The translations under genes and the position numbers were made by a program. The notes under the pieces are model-generated. The model made no database searches. It had not been told where the DNA came from and saw only the letters and a program-made list of their open reading frames with translations. Positions 39,516 to 48,814 of a DNA stretch of 64,000 nt are shown here, one piece after another (positions within the stretch are counted from its first letter, which is position 1; every line of letters starts with the position of its first letter). The DNA is from Polyangium mundeleinium (lineage in GTDB: Bacteria > Myxococcota_A > Polyangia > Polyangiales > Polyangiaceae): the NCBI RefSeq assembly GCF_028369105.1, contig NZ_JAQNDO010000001.1:6728501-6792500 (forward strand), given 5' to 3'.

Positions 39516-42500
39516 TCAGGATGGACGCGACCGAACGCGCTTGGAGGATCGGCGCGTCGTGCGGCGAAGGCGCGCGAGGAGGAGGAGGGAAGCCGCGGCG
39601 CCCAGGCGCCAAAGCGGCTTCGATTCCCCCGGAGAGACGCGGCAATCGCAGCCATCGCCGGTGACGACCGGCGGATCACCCGTCCCGCCCTGGCCACCTA
39701 CGCCGGAAGAGCTCGACGCGCCCCCCGCGCCCGCTGCGCCGCCATTCCCCCCGGCGCCGCCAAGCCCGCCACTACCGCCACTTCCGCCGCCACCGCCGCT
39801 TCCGCCGCCGCTTCCGCCTCCGCTTCCGCCTCCGCCGCCACTTCCGCCGCCGCCGCCGCTTCCGCCTCCGCCGCCGCTTCCGCCGCCGCCGCCGCTTCCG
39901 CCGCCGCCGCCGCTTCCGCCGCCGCCTCCGCCTCCGCCGCCGCCTGCGCTCCCGCCCGCGCCCGACGTCGTTTCATTCACGCAGAACCCGCTGACGCATT
40001 GCCCGCCGCTGCAATCCTCGTCCGTGGTGCACGACGTGAAATCGACGATCCGCCCGCGCACGCGGTATGCGCCGAGGGGCGACGCCTGGTACGCCGCATA
40101 CCCCACGAACACCTTGCCCATGTTCGTCGAAGCGAGCGCGGCCGCGGACTTCCGCTGGTTGTCCGCCGTGATCGGGATCGTCGCGAGCACGGAGAGCGCG
40201 CTGTCCAGGACCGCGATCTCGACCTCGCCGTTGACGGCCCCGCACGTTCGATACGCCACCATCGCCCGGCCGCCATCGACCGTCGCGCCGCGCTTGTCGA
40301 GCGAGAGCAAGTTGCATCCGCTCTGCGAGACGATCACGACCCTCGCCGCGTCGAGCACCACGCCGGCCGGGCTCACCCGCACGCCGACGAGGGCCTTCGC
40401 CGCGGCATCGACCCACAAGACGAGATGGTTCGTCCCATCGAAGACGGCCGTGAGGCCCTCGACCGTGCCCGCCGTGCCGATCGGGAACGGCGCCATGTCG
40501 ACAGGCGCGCCGAGCGCGTCGACCCGCTGCGCCACGATGCTGCCGCCGGACGGGAACGTGAAGAGGTGGTTCTGTCCGTCGAAAGACGCGCTCGCGCGCC
40601 GCTCAAAATCGTGAGGGAAGAGCGCCTGGGGCGCCGACGGCACCCCGGACGAGCTCAACATGATCGAGAGGGCGGTCGTCTCGCCCGCATCAAAGTCAAA
40701 ATTCGTCGTCGCGACGAACGTATTGCCCATCCCGGCGGACGCGGTGAAGGAAGGGAAACCATCCTGCGAGGTACCCACCGCGATCGCGGTGCTGTCGAGC
40801 AGGACGCCCGCGCCGCTCAAGCGCGCCGCCTTCACGGCGCCGATGTACGCATCATAAAGCGCGGCGTCCTCGGACCAGACGAAGACCGTATGGCTTCCAT
40901 CGAAGAGGACGTACGGGTCCCTGGCTCGATACCGGCCATTCTCCACGCGGATCGCCGTGGGATCGAGCGAGACGCCCATCGGCGAGACGCGCGCCGCGTA
41001 GATGTTCTCTTGCCGGACCGCGACGACATCACGATCGTCGAGCCAGCCGACCACGAAGTCCTGGCCATTCCAGGCGACGCCGGGCGCCGTCTGCTCGTTG
41101 CTCCCCGGAGCCGGATAGAACGGGACCATGTCGAGCTTCGCGCCCGTGGAAGCGAAGCGTTGCGCTTCGAGGTGGATTCCATCGGGGAAGAAGTCGTCTC
41201 CGATGGTCCGTTCCCACACGATGAACGTATCGGCGCCATTCGAGGCCACGGCCGAACGCGCGCCGTGCTGCGTGACGACGATGCCGCCCGGATCGAGCGC
41301 CGTTCCTTGCTTCGAGACACGCCCGCGGCGCACCGGATACCCGGAACCATCCGGGTTCACCTGGCTCCACGTCACGATCGCCTGCGTGCCGTCGCTCCCG
41401 ACGTCGATCTGGTAGAGCTCCGAGCCGGCGTTCGAGAGCATGATGCCCATGGGATCGAGGATCGAGCCCGTCTGCGGGTCGAGGCGCGTCGCGCCAATCC
41501 GCGAGCCAGAATCGAGCGAATACGCGATGACGTAGTTCTGCCCGTCCCAAGCCGCATTGCCCGCGCTCGTGTCCGGGTTCGTCGGGAGGACCGGCAGGCC
41601 CGCCGCGGGATCGAGGGAATTGCCCTGCTGATCGAGCCGCGCGTAGAGCATGCCCGTGGACGTGCTCCACGTGAGCAGCGAGCCCTTGCCGTTCGACGCG
41701 ACGTCCATGTCGCTACAGCTCGACGTCTTCACGCCCGCAGGATCGAGCACGACGCCCGCAGGTGTGACGCGCGCGTGGTAACAATCGCTGCCGTCGGTCC
41801 ACGCAGCGACGTAATTCATGCCGTCGAACGCCACGCGGCTCCAGCGCTGGATCGTCTGGCTCGTCGAGAGCTGCATCGGCATCCCCACGGGCTGCCCGCT
41901 CGCGTCGAGGAGCTGCCCATAGAGGCCGTCGCTGTTGAGCTGCCACGTATATCCCTTCTGGTACGTCAGCAAAAACCCGGAGCCATGGCTCGCAATCGCC
42001 GGCTTGATCGCATTCGGGATCGTGGAGAGCGGGCGCGCAGCGGGATCGATCGAAGTGCCATCCGCCGCGACGCGCCCCCCGAAGATGCCATCACTCGAGT
42101 GCCAAGCGACGAGGTAATGGGAGCCATTCCAAGCCACCGCAGGCCGCGCCCGGTAGCCCGCGCCATACCCGGCGATCGGCATGTCCACCCCAAACTCCGG
42201 CGAGATCAGCGGATCAAGCACCGCCGGATACGCCGACGCCGCAACAACGTCGCCCGGCACGCGCATCACGAGGTGGCCGCCCTCCGCCATCACAGGCACA
42301 GGCGTCCGTTTTCCTTCCGCATCAATCCACGTAGCCTGGCCGAACTTCATGCCAAGGTTCGTCACCGGATCCACATAATGAAGCCCGCCTCGCGTCTCGC
42401 CAACAAACGACTGCCCCGTGATGTCGAGCGAGACGAGCACATCCCCCGCACCCTCCGGCGCACGCACAAAAGCATACGAGACCTCCACGCCCCCCGCGCG

Positions 42501-42953
42501 ATTCTCGATGTGCTCGGCCACATCCCCACGCGGCACCACCACAGTCCCATCCGCCGCGATCCGCGCCTCCCGCGCCGGCAAATCAATCCGCTTCCCACCA
42601 CGCCTGATCGACGTATTCCCAACACGCAGCGGCGCCCCCGCACGCGCAGACGCATCCGGCACGACCGGCACGATCTCGAACCCACCCGGCGTCGCCGTCA
42701 CGCGGTGCGCCGAGCCCGCACCGACGAACGAGGATCCCTCATGCTTGAACGCAAGTCGAGACGCTCTCAGGCCCGCATCGAGATCGATCGGCGCAGACAC
42801 ACGCGCAGGCCCCTCAGCCTTCCGAGGCAACACAGACGAGGAAGGAGCCGAGCCGTTCCCGCAAGCCCCCAGCGTCGCAGCAGCTACGCCAAGCAGCACG
42901 AGATCAAGGCAGGTACGACGGCAAAGACGGCGAACTTGGAGAGGTTGGCGCAT
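39516..42953 (-). CDS. Large repeat lipoprotein with Gly-Ser linker and MYXO-CTERM-like tail
   Basis: An 1145-aa protein. ATG 42953 gives a clean lipoprotein signal (CLDLVLLGVAAATLGACGNG, lipobox LGAC); the open frame upstream is minisatellite. Residues about 230-1000 are repeating units of about 60-70 aa, with VAWNGSHYLVAWHSSDGIFG, ATRLDPQTGSILDPMGI and NGKGSLLTWS. This is the pattern of propeller-like repeats in myxobacterial surface proteins. A short Cys motif (CTTDEDCSGGQCVSGFC) precedes a roughly 90-residue Gly/Ser linker. The end is GCDCRVSPG, a hydrophobic run (LGAAASLLLLARL) and RRTTRRSSKR. It is probably displayed on the outer surface; ligand unknown. Confidence 0.88.
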   Translation of the reverse strand: MRQPLQVRRLCRRTCLDLVLLGVAAATLGACGNGSAPSSSVLPRKAEGPARVSAPIDLDAGLRASRLAFKHEGSSFVGAGSAHRVTATPGGFEIVPVVPDASARAGAPLRVGNTSIRRGGKRIDLPAREARIAADGTVVVPRGDVAEHIENRAGGVEVSYAFVRAPEGAGDVLVSLDITGQSFVGETRGGLHYVDPVTNLGMKFGQATWIDAEGKRTPVPVMAEGGHLVMRVPGDVVAASAYPAVLDPLISPEFGVDMPIAGYGAGYRARPAVAWNGSHYLVAWHSSDGIFGGRVAADGTSIDPAARPLSTIPNAIKPAIASHGSGFLLTYQKGYTWQLNSDGLYGQLLDASGQPVGMPMQLSTSQTIQRWSRVAFDGMNYVAAWTDGSDCYHARVTPAGVVLDPAGVKTSSCSDMDVASNGKGSLLTWSTSTGMLYARLDQQGNSLDPAAGLPVLPTNPDTSAGNAAWDGQNYVIAYSLDSGSRIGATRLDPQTGSILDPMGIMLSNAGSELYQIDVGSDGTQAIVTWSQVNPDGSGYPVRRGRVSKQGTALDPGGIVVTQHGARSAVASNGADTFIVWERTIGDDFFPDGIHLEAQRFASTGAKLDMVPFYPAPGSNEQTAPGVAWNGQDFVVGWLDDRDVVAVRQENIYAARVSPMGVSLDPTAIRVENGRYRARDPYVLFDGSHTVFVWSEDAALYDAYIGAVKAARLSGAGVLLDSTAIAVGTSQDGFPSFTASAGMGNTFVATTNFDFDAGETTALSIMLSSSGVPSAPQALFPHDFERRASASFDGQNHLFTFPSGGSIVAQRVDALGAPVDMAPFPIGTAGTVEGLTAVFDGTNHLVLWVDAAAKALVGVRVSPAGVVLDAARVVIVSQSGCNLLSLDKRGATVDGGRAMVAYRTCGAVNGEVEIAVLDSALSVLATIPITADNQRKSAAALASTNMGKVFVGYAAYQASPLGAYRVRGRIVDFTSCTTDEDCSGGQCVSGFCVNETTSGAGGSAGGGGGGGGGGSGGGGGSGGGGGSGGGGGSGGGGGSGGGGGSGGGSGGGSGGGGGSGGSGGLGGAGGNGGAAGAGGASSSSGVGGQGGTGDPPVVTGDGCDCRVSPGESKPLWRLGAAASLLLLARLRRTTRRSSKRVRSRPS

Positions 42954-43074
42954 CGTAGAAGGACTATCACGGTTGACCTGGATTCTGCGCTGCTTCGTGG
43001 GGGCGCGGAGTTGGGGCGATCCGAAAGGAAGCGGCGCGCCTGCGGAGGGGGCGCCACGAGGGGTCGGTGAGCGG

Positions 43075-43418
43075 GGAGGTCGCCTCGGAAGGGGCGCGAC
43101 GATAGGTCCGCAAACGCGGAGGTCGCCTCGGAAGGGGCGCGACGACAGGTCGGCAAGCGCGGAGGTCGCCTTGGAACGGGTGCGGCGACAGGTCGGCGAA
43201 CGGGGAGGTGAGCTTGGAACGGGCGCAGCGACAGGTCGGCAAGCGGGGAGGTTGCCTTGGAACGGGTGCGACGACAGGTCGGCAAGCGGGGAGGTTGCCT
43301 TGGAACGGGCGCGGCGACAGGTCCGCAAACGGGAAGGTCACCTTGGACGGGGCGCGGCGACAGGTCGGCGAACGGGGAGGTGAGCTTGGAACGGGCGCGG
43401 CGACAGGTCGGCGTGCTC
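43075..43418. repeat. 43-bp minisatellite, eight units
   Basis: Units begin at 43075, 43118, 43161, 43204, 43247, 43290, 43333 and 43376, each about ggaggttgccttggaacggg followed by tgcgacgacaggtcggcaagcgg. A degenerate partial unit precedes them near 43032. The period is not a multiple of three and the array is not part of a convincing gene. It occupies most of the 505-bp gap 42954-43458 directly upstream of the surface lipoprotein gene. Copy number could vary and alter that promoter; no other feature was seen in the gap. Confidence 0.92.
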
Positions 43419-43458
43419 GGAACCTTGCTGACGTGCTCGGCCATCGGCGCGGGCTTCG

Positions 43459-44469
43459 TCAGGGCCGCTCGAACACGGCGACCGCGCTCGGGTAGTCGAC
43501 GGTCACCCGGAAGGGGTGAAGCGCGGACCCGCCCAGCGCGCCGTCCACCCGTTTATCCATCCACTGCGACATCCATTCGTGGAAATTCTTGTCCTGCCGC
43601 CGGACGAACCAGACCGGCCCGACCTCGTGGCCCGCGACCGTGATCCGCGGCACTTCGATCATCGGCTCCCCGCGGACGCAAAGGTCGGCGCCCTCGATCA
43701 CACGCCATGCCGGGTGATCCTGGCGCCACCGGTCGAAGGTGGACTGCACGATGAAGCTCGTGGCGCGCACCGGAGGCCCGCTGTCCGCGAGCGCCGCTGC
43801 CGCCTGATCCGTGAGGTTCACCGTCGCGCCCGTGTCGAAGAGGAGATCCACGGTCTGGCCGTCGATCTGCGCCTGGATGCGCGGGAAGTTCGTCGCCCGC
43901 TCGCCGGCTTCGTTCACGGGAAAGCCGAGCGCGACCCGGTGCGCCGCGTCGTGCGCCGGCAGATCACCCGTGGCGCGGAGGAGGAGCTGGCGGCCCGGGT
44001 AATCGAACGTCCACGTGCGGCCCTGGAACCAGGCTTGGCCGAGCATGCCGTCGCTGCTCTCACGTTCACAAGCAGCCTTGTCCTTCGAGGCCACGCCGAG
44101 GTGCCCCCCCAGCACGGTCACCGGGGGAATCGAAGCTTCAGGCTTGAAGGGCGGGAGCCGGACGCCCTCGGCCAGCCCCTCGTCGCTTGCGATCTGCTCG
44201 GTCGGGAGGCCGAGCCGCTCGACGGCGCTGCGGGTGAGGAAGAGTCCGCCGCCGGTATCGGTGTAGAGGAGCAGTCGGGCGCCGCTCGGGGTGATGGGCT
44301 CCACGAAAAACCGGTCGGCCACGAAGCGCGTGGGGAGCGGGAGCGGTCTGCCGGGCGAGGGGAGCGCAGGTGGCGAAGGGGGGGCGCTGGGCGAGGGAGG
44401 CGCGGGGGCGGCCGGGGCGCAGGCGGTCGCAGAGGAGAGGAGCAGCAACGAAGCGAGGCGAAGATCCAC
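43459..44469 (-). CDS. Lipoprotein aspartyl protease (retropepsin-like, two DTG motifs)
   Basis: A 336-aa protein. GTG 44469 is chosen because it directly yields a lipoprotein signal (DLRLASLLLLSSATACAPAA); no ATG in frame does. A Pro/Ser-rich tether (about 20-45) follows the lipidated Cys. Two aspartyl protease motifs occur, LLLYTDTGGGLFLT (about residue 75) and VDLLFDTGATVNLT (about 217), as in pseudo-dimeric or retropepsin-type bacterial aspartyl proteases. The second matches the consensus D-T-G-A best. A Cys pair (about 134 and 272) may form a disulfide. It is divergent from the next lipoprotein gene with only 24 bp between starts. Confidence 0.85.
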   Translation of the reverse strand: MDLRLASLLLLSSATACAPAAPAPPSPSAPPSPPALPSPGRPLPLPTRFVADRFFVEPITPSGARLLLYTDTGGGLFLTRSAVERLGLPTEQIASDEGLAEGVRLPPFKPEASIPPVTVLGGHLGVASKDKAACERESSDGMLGQAWFQGRTWTFDYPGRQLLLRATGDLPAHDAAHRVALGFPVNEAGERATNFPRIQAQIDGQTVDLLFDTGATVNLTDQAAAALADSGPPVRATSFIVQSTFDRWRQDHPAWRVIEGADLCVRGEPMIEVPRITVAGHEVGPVWFVRRQDKNFHEWMSQWMDKRVDGALGGSALHPFRVTVDYPSAVAVFERP

Positions 44470-44493
44470 ACGGGAGAGTGTAGTATCGGCTGC

Positions 44494-45696
44494 ATGAATC
44501 GCCGAGCCTGTTGGGGCGCTTCGGTCGCTTCGGTCCTCTTGTTCTGCGGGTGCGCCGATGCGCCGGGCGGTGAGACCGCGAGCGTCACGGGGGCAGGCAG
44601 TGGCGGCGGAAATCCTTCCGGCAGCGTGACCGTAGGCGTCGGCGGAAGCGGCGGGGGCGGGGGCGGAAGCGGCGGCGGTAGCGTCGGGATCGATTGTCCT
44701 CAAGCGCCGGATGCGCCTTTTCAGGTGCTCTGGGGGATCAAGCTCACGGACTTTCTTCCCTACGACATCGCCGTCGATTCAAGCAGCAACACGTACGTGA
44801 CCGGTGATGGGGTGTTCGTCCGCAAATACAGCGCGGCTGGCGAGCTCGTATGGTCCGTGCCGTCGTGGGGCGAGGGCGCCGAGGGCTGGTATCATCTCTT
44901 CGTCGGCCCTCCGGGCAAGATCATGGTGACCGGCGTGCAATGCGCCGTCGACGACCCCTCGAGCTGCTCTCCAAGACGGGTCCTGCTCGAGGAGACCGGG
45001 GATCCGGCGAACCCCGTGAAGGAGCTGTGGAGGGAGGCTCCTCCGTTCGTGCCGGTCCACACCGCCATCTGCCCGAACGGCCATCTCGTCAACTACGGCG
45101 ATAGCTCCGTGACGGCTGTGACGGACACCAACACGCCCCTCTGGACCGCGCCCGCCCCGAACATCGTTGACGAATGGCAGGTCTTCCTGCGGTGCGATTC
45201 GCACAACCGCGTCTCTCTCGGCACACATTGCCCTGCGAACTGCATGCTCCAGCTCGACGCGAACGGCTCGCAGCTCTGGTCGCTCGATTTGCCGTTCCCC
45301 GACGCGAACTGGCACGACTTGCGCGCCTTCGAGCTGGGGCCCGACGATTCTCTCCACAGCGCCGGCGTGGCGAGTGGCGGAATGTTCTGGCTCGATCGCG
45401 TCTCCCCGAACGGCGCGCATCTCTGGGAGCAGGCGTTTTCGTACCCCGATGACGACCCAACGGACAATACGTTGGTCGGCCTCGGCGTGCTCCCCTCGGG
45501 GGACGTGTGGGCGGCGGGAACGCTCGAGGTTCCTCGCAGCTTCTTGCGGGGCTATTCGGCGTCCGGTGTCTTCCTGAAAGACACGACGACCGACTTTTGC
45601 AGCAACGAGCCGCTCTGGATCACGCGTATCCGCTCGGACAACGCGGGCGGGCTGCGCACCCTGGGGAACGGCAAGCTCTACGCCATCAAGCCCTAA
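44494..45696 (+). CDS. Secreted lipoprotein with beta-propeller-like repeats
   Basis: A 400-aa protein with a signal peptide and lipobox (SVASVLLFCGCADAPGG), then a Gly/Ser linker (about 35-66: GGSGGGGGGSGGG). The mature part is PQQ/SBBP-like propeller sequence: FLPYDIAVDSSSNTYVTGD, VRKYSAAGELVWSVPSWG and MLQLDANGSQLWSLDLPFP. Four or more cysteines suggest disulfides. It probably forms a surface-exposed propeller for binding; no enzymatic residues were recognised. It starts 24 bp from the divergent aspartyl-protease lipoprotein, and the two may be co-regulated. Confidence 0.82.
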   Translation: MNRRACWGASVASVLLFCGCADAPGGETASVTGAGSGGGNPSGSVTVGVGGSGGGGGGSGGGSVGIDCPQAPDAPFQVLWGIKLTDFLPYDIAVDSSSNTYVTGDGVFVRKYSAAGELVWSVPSWGEGAEGWYHLFVGPPGKIMVTGVQCAVDDPSSCSPRRVLLEETGDPANPVKELWREAPPFVPVHTAICPNGHLVNYGDSSVTAVTDTNTPLWTAPAPNIVDEWQVFLRCDSHNRVSLGTHCPANCMLQLDANGSQLWSLDLPFPDANWHDLRAFELGPDDSLHSAGVASGGMFWLDRVSPNGAHLWEQAFSYPDDDPTDNTLVGLGVLPSGDVWAAGTLEVPRSFLRGYSASGVFLKDTTTDFCSNEPLWITRIRSDNAGGLRTLGNGKLYAIKP

Positions 45697-45712
45697 TTCG
45701 AGACATCCACCT

Positions 45713-45845
45713 CCAAGGTCTTGCCACCGGCCCGTTGGAAGAACTGCGCGCTGCGCAGTTCTTCCACCTTCGGTCCAGGCCGTGCCTGGTCCGGGTCGAG
45801 GGGCGGACAGCCCCCGCGGGGCCCGGGGCAGCGCCCCGGCGCGAC
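45713..45845. repeat. Inverted-repeat hairpin element, copy C (single arm)
   Basis: This single arm is the reverse complement of arm 1 of the copy at 25979, nearly identical over about 125 bp (tcttgccaccggcccgttgg onward). Its central stem (45736-45766, TGGAAGAACTGCGC with loop gct) is a perfect 14-bp match. It sits directly after the propeller lipoprotein stop and before kup. The rest of this 207-bp gap (45846-45903) holds the kup leader. Confidence 0.85.
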
Positions 45846-45903
45846 GTCACAGGCGGCCCCCGCTTCCGCCCCCGCCCGCTTGGGTGTAGCGTCGCCTCCC
45901 GCG

Positions 45904-48039
45904 ATGAACGACGATCAGACTCCAGCCCCAAAAGCAGCCTTGCCTGCCGCTTCCGAGCCGCCTCATGCCATGGCTGACGAGCCAAGCATCGTCGGTGCCT
46001 TCCAGGTCCACGCCGAGGCTGCGGCCATGGCTGCGGCCGATGCTGCCGCGGACGCCGCAGCCGCGGCTGCGGCCCCCGGCGCGGCTGCGCCCGGTGCCCA
46101 TGCCGACGGACACGCGCACGGCGGGGATGGCCACGGACACGGACATGGACATGGACACGGACATGCGCCGGGCGCGCTCCCCGGGCTCGTCCTCGCGGCG
46201 CTCGGCGTCGTCTTTGGCGACATCGGCACGAGCCCCCTCTACGCTGTCAAGGAGTGCGTCACCGCGCCCCATGGGGTCCAGGCCAGCGCCGAGAACGTGC
46301 TTGGCCTCCTCTCCCTCATGTTCTGGTCCCTCTCCATGGTGGTCGCGGTGAAATATCTCACCTTCGTCCTCCGGGCGGACAACGAGGGCGAGGGCGGGAC
46401 CATGGCGCTGCTTGCGCTCGTGCCCGAGAAGCTTCGGCCGAAGAACAAGACGCACATCGGGTGGATCGCGGGCCTCGTGCTCTTTGGGGCCTCGCTCCTC
46501 TACGGCGACGGCGTCATCACCCCGGCCATCAGCGTCCTCAGCGCGGTCGAGGGCCTCGCGGTCGGCGCGAGCTCCCTCAAGCCGGCGGTCTTGCCGATCT
46601 CCGTCGTCATCTTGCTCGGCCTCTTCTGGGTCCAGAAGCGCGGCACCGCCGGGATCGGCAAGGTCTTCGGGCCGATCATGATCCTCTGGTTCCTCACGCT
46701 CGGGGGCCTCGGGGCGTATTACGTCGTCAAGAACCCCGCCGTCCTCGCGGCCATGAACCCCGCGTACGCCGTCACGTTTTTCCTCACCAACAAGTGGCAT
46801 GCGTTCGTCATCCTCGGCTCCGTCGTCCTCTGCGTGACCGGCGGCGAGGCGCTCTACGCGGACATGGGGCATTTCGGCCGCAAGCCGATCACGTATGCCT
46901 GGTACGGCATGGTCATGCCGTCGCTGGCCTTGAACTACTTCGGCCAGGGCGCGCTCCTCCTCCAGCACCCGGAGGCCGCCGCGAACCCGTTTTTCTCCCT
47001 CGTCCCCAAGGGCCCGGCCACGTATGCGCTCGTCGCCCTCGCCACGGCGGCTGCCGTCATCGCCTCGCAGGCCATGATCTCCGGCGCCTACTCCCTCACG
47101 CGGCAGGGCGTCCAGCTCGGCTTCCTCCCGCGTGTCCAGGTCAAGCACACCTCCTCGGAGACCGAGGGGCAGATCTACATCCCCGAGGTGAACTGGGCCC
47201 TGTTCGCCGCGTGTATGGTGCTCGTCCTCTCCTTCCGGGAGTCGTCGAAGCTCGCCTCGGCGTACGGCCTCGCCGTGACTGGCTCCATGACCATCACGTC
47301 GATCGTCTTTTTCGTCGTCGTGCGGGAGCGCTGGCACTGGTCGCTCGCGAAGGCGCTGCCCCTGCTCTTGCTCTTCCTCACGTTTGATCTCGCGTTCCTG
47401 GGCGCGAACCTCCTCAAGTTCTTCGATGGCGGTTACGTGCCGTTCCTCATCGCCTCGATGATCTTCGTCTGCATGGCGATCTGGCGGAAGGGCCGCACGC
47501 TGCTCGGCCAGGAGTTCAAGAAGCGCACCCGGCCGCTCTCCGAGGTGCTGGAGGAGCTGCGCACCGGCAAGACGGCCGCCCGCGTGGACGGCGCCGCGGT
47601 CTTCCTCTCGTCGAGCGCCGAGGAGGCGCCGCCCGTCCTGCTCCACCACGTCAGCCGCAGCAAGGCGCTCCAGAAGGTCGTCCTGCTCGTGACCGTGATC
47701 CCCGAGCGGATCCCGCGCGTGCCGCCGGAGCAGCGGGTCGAGGCCTCGCTCATCGCCGACGATTTCTACCGGATCATCTTCCGCTCCGGTTTCATGGAAG
47801 ACACGAACGTGCCGGTGCTGCTCGCCGTGGCCAAGGCCAAGCTCGGCCTGCGGATCGAGCCCGACGAGACGACGTACTACCTCGGCCGGGAGACCCTGCT
47901 CGCCACGGGCCGGGGGAAGATGGACAAGGTGTCGGAGACCGTCTTCGGTTTCCTGTCGCGCAACGCGACCGGGGCGACGAACTTCTTCAACCTGCCGCCC
48001 GAGCGCGTCGTCGAGCTCGGCATGCAGCTCGATCTTTGA
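45904..48039 (+). CDS. kup: Kup-family potassium uptake protein with His-rich N-terminus
   Basis: A 711-aa K+/H+ symporter of the KUP/HAK/KT family in the inner membrane. The conserved start of the transporter is LAALGVVFGDIGTSPLYAVK (about 97-116). About 12 membrane helices follow (WIAGLVLFGASLLYGDGVIT; VTGGEALYADMGHFG; VLVLSFRESSKLASAYGLAV) and then a C-terminal cytosolic domain. About 95 extra residues precede the core, Ala-rich and then (HG)n-type (HGHGHGHGHGHG, about 75-90). Family members usually lack this. The His run could bind metal or sense pH, which is inference. It appears to be a single-gene unit; the next gene starts 34 bp on. Confidence 0.96.
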   Translation: MNDDQTPAPKAALPAASEPPHAMADEPSIVGAFQVHAEAAAMAAADAAADAAAAAAAPGAAAPGAHADGHAHGGDGHGHGHGHGHGHAPGALPGLVLAALGVVFGDIGTSPLYAVKECVTAPHGVQASAENVLGLLSLMFWSLSMVVAVKYLTFVLRADNEGEGGTMALLALVPEKLRPKNKTHIGWIAGLVLFGASLLYGDGVITPAISVLSAVEGLAVGASSLKPAVLPISVVILLGLFWVQKRGTAGIGKVFGPIMILWFLTLGGLGAYYVVKNPAVLAAMNPAYAVTFFLTNKWHAFVILGSVVLCVTGGEALYADMGHFGRKPITYAWYGMVMPSLALNYFGQGALLLQHPEAAANPFFSLVPKGPATYALVALATAAAVIASQAMISGAYSLTRQGVQLGFLPRVQVKHTSSETEGQIYIPEVNWALFAACMVLVLSFRESSKLASAYGLAVTGSMTITSIVFFVVVRERWHWSLAKALPLLLLFLTFDLAFLGANLLKFFDGGYVPFLIASMIFVCMAIWRKGRTLLGQEFKKRTRPLSEVLEELRTGKTAARVDGAAVFLSSSAEEAPPVLLHHVSRSKALQKVVLLVTVIPERIPRVPPEQRVEASLIADDFYRIIFRSGFMEDTNVPVLLAVAKAKLGLRIEPDETTYYLGRETLLATGRGKMDKVSETVFGFLSRNATGATNFFNLPPERVVELGMQLDL

Positions 48040-48073
48040 TGCCCGCGTGTCCCCTGGGGTAACCTCGGGGGAC

Positions 48074-48814
48074 ATGAGCGAATCCCTCGCCGAACGAATC
48101 CTGTCCCGCCCTCTGCGCTCCATCCACGACGTGCTCGCCGTGATGGAGATGATCGACGGCGCCCTGCCGAGCTCCGACGGCGTCCACGCCTTCAACGAGC
48201 TCTATTCCTTCGTGACGGACCGCATCCGGCAGGAGCTCGATCGGGGGCGGTTCTCGACGCCCGTGCTGCTGGAGGAGCTCGACGTGGTGTTCGCGGCCCT
48301 CTACTTCGACGCGTTCGTCGCCGAGCTCCGCGCCCCGGGCTCGTCGCCGCGCGCCTGGCAGCCGCTCTTCGAGGCCCGGCACGAGCGCTCGATCGCCCGG
48401 CTCCAGCACGCCCTCTGCGGCATGAACGCGCACATCAACCACGACCTCGCGATCGCCGTGGTGGAGACGTGCACCCGCAAGAGCATCGAGCCGCGGCGCG
48501 GGACGGGGTTTTTTGATGATTACCTCGTCATCAACGAGATCCTGGAGGACGCGGAGAAGGTCGCGACGAAAAAACTCGCGACGGGCGTCCTGCGGGAGGT
48601 CGAGGAGGCCCTCGGCCGGGTGGACAACATGATGGCGATATGGAGCGTGCGGAAGGCGCGGGACGCCGCGTGGGCGAACGCCGAGGTGCTCTGGGCCATC
48701 CGCGGCAACGATCTGCTCTACGAGGGCTTCCTCCAGACGATCGACCGCATGGCGGGGTTTGCCGGTCGGGGGCTCTTGCTTCCGCGGGGTCTCGGGGGAG
48801 AACCAGGGACGTGA
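48074..48814 (+). CDS. DUF5995 family protein
   Basis: A 246-aa protein starting at ATG 48074 after GGGGGAC; GTG 48047 is less likely. The sequence fits DUF5995: GVHAFNELYSFVTDRI, LEELDVVFAALYFDAFV, then RLQHALCGMNAHINHDLAIA, with the conserved GMNAHINxDL signature. The His residues and carboxylates suggest a metal site, but function is not known. The stop overlaps the next start as GTGA, so the two are translationally coupled. Confidence 0.88.
   Translation: MSESLAERILSRPLRSIHDVLAVMEMIDGALPSSDGVHAFNELYSFVTDRIRQELDRGRFSTPVLLEELDVVFAALYFDAFVAELRAPGSSPRAWQPLFEARHERSIARLQHALCGMNAHINHDLAIAVVETCTRKSIEPRRGTGFFDDYLVINEILEDAEKVATKKLATGVLREVEEALGRVDNMMAIWSVRKARDAAWANAEVLWAIRGNDLLYEGFLQTIDRMAGFAGRGLLLPRGLGGEPGT

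Noticed and set aside
39360..43070. 1236-codon plus-strand frame
   Set aside because: It is the complement of the surface lipoprotein. It lacks a signal, domains or a ribosome site and is dominated by Arg/His/Pro.
45847..48195. 782-codon minus-strand frame opposite kup
   Set aside because: The Kup reading frame has clear transmembrane and family motifs; the antisense is a charged, motif-free shadow.
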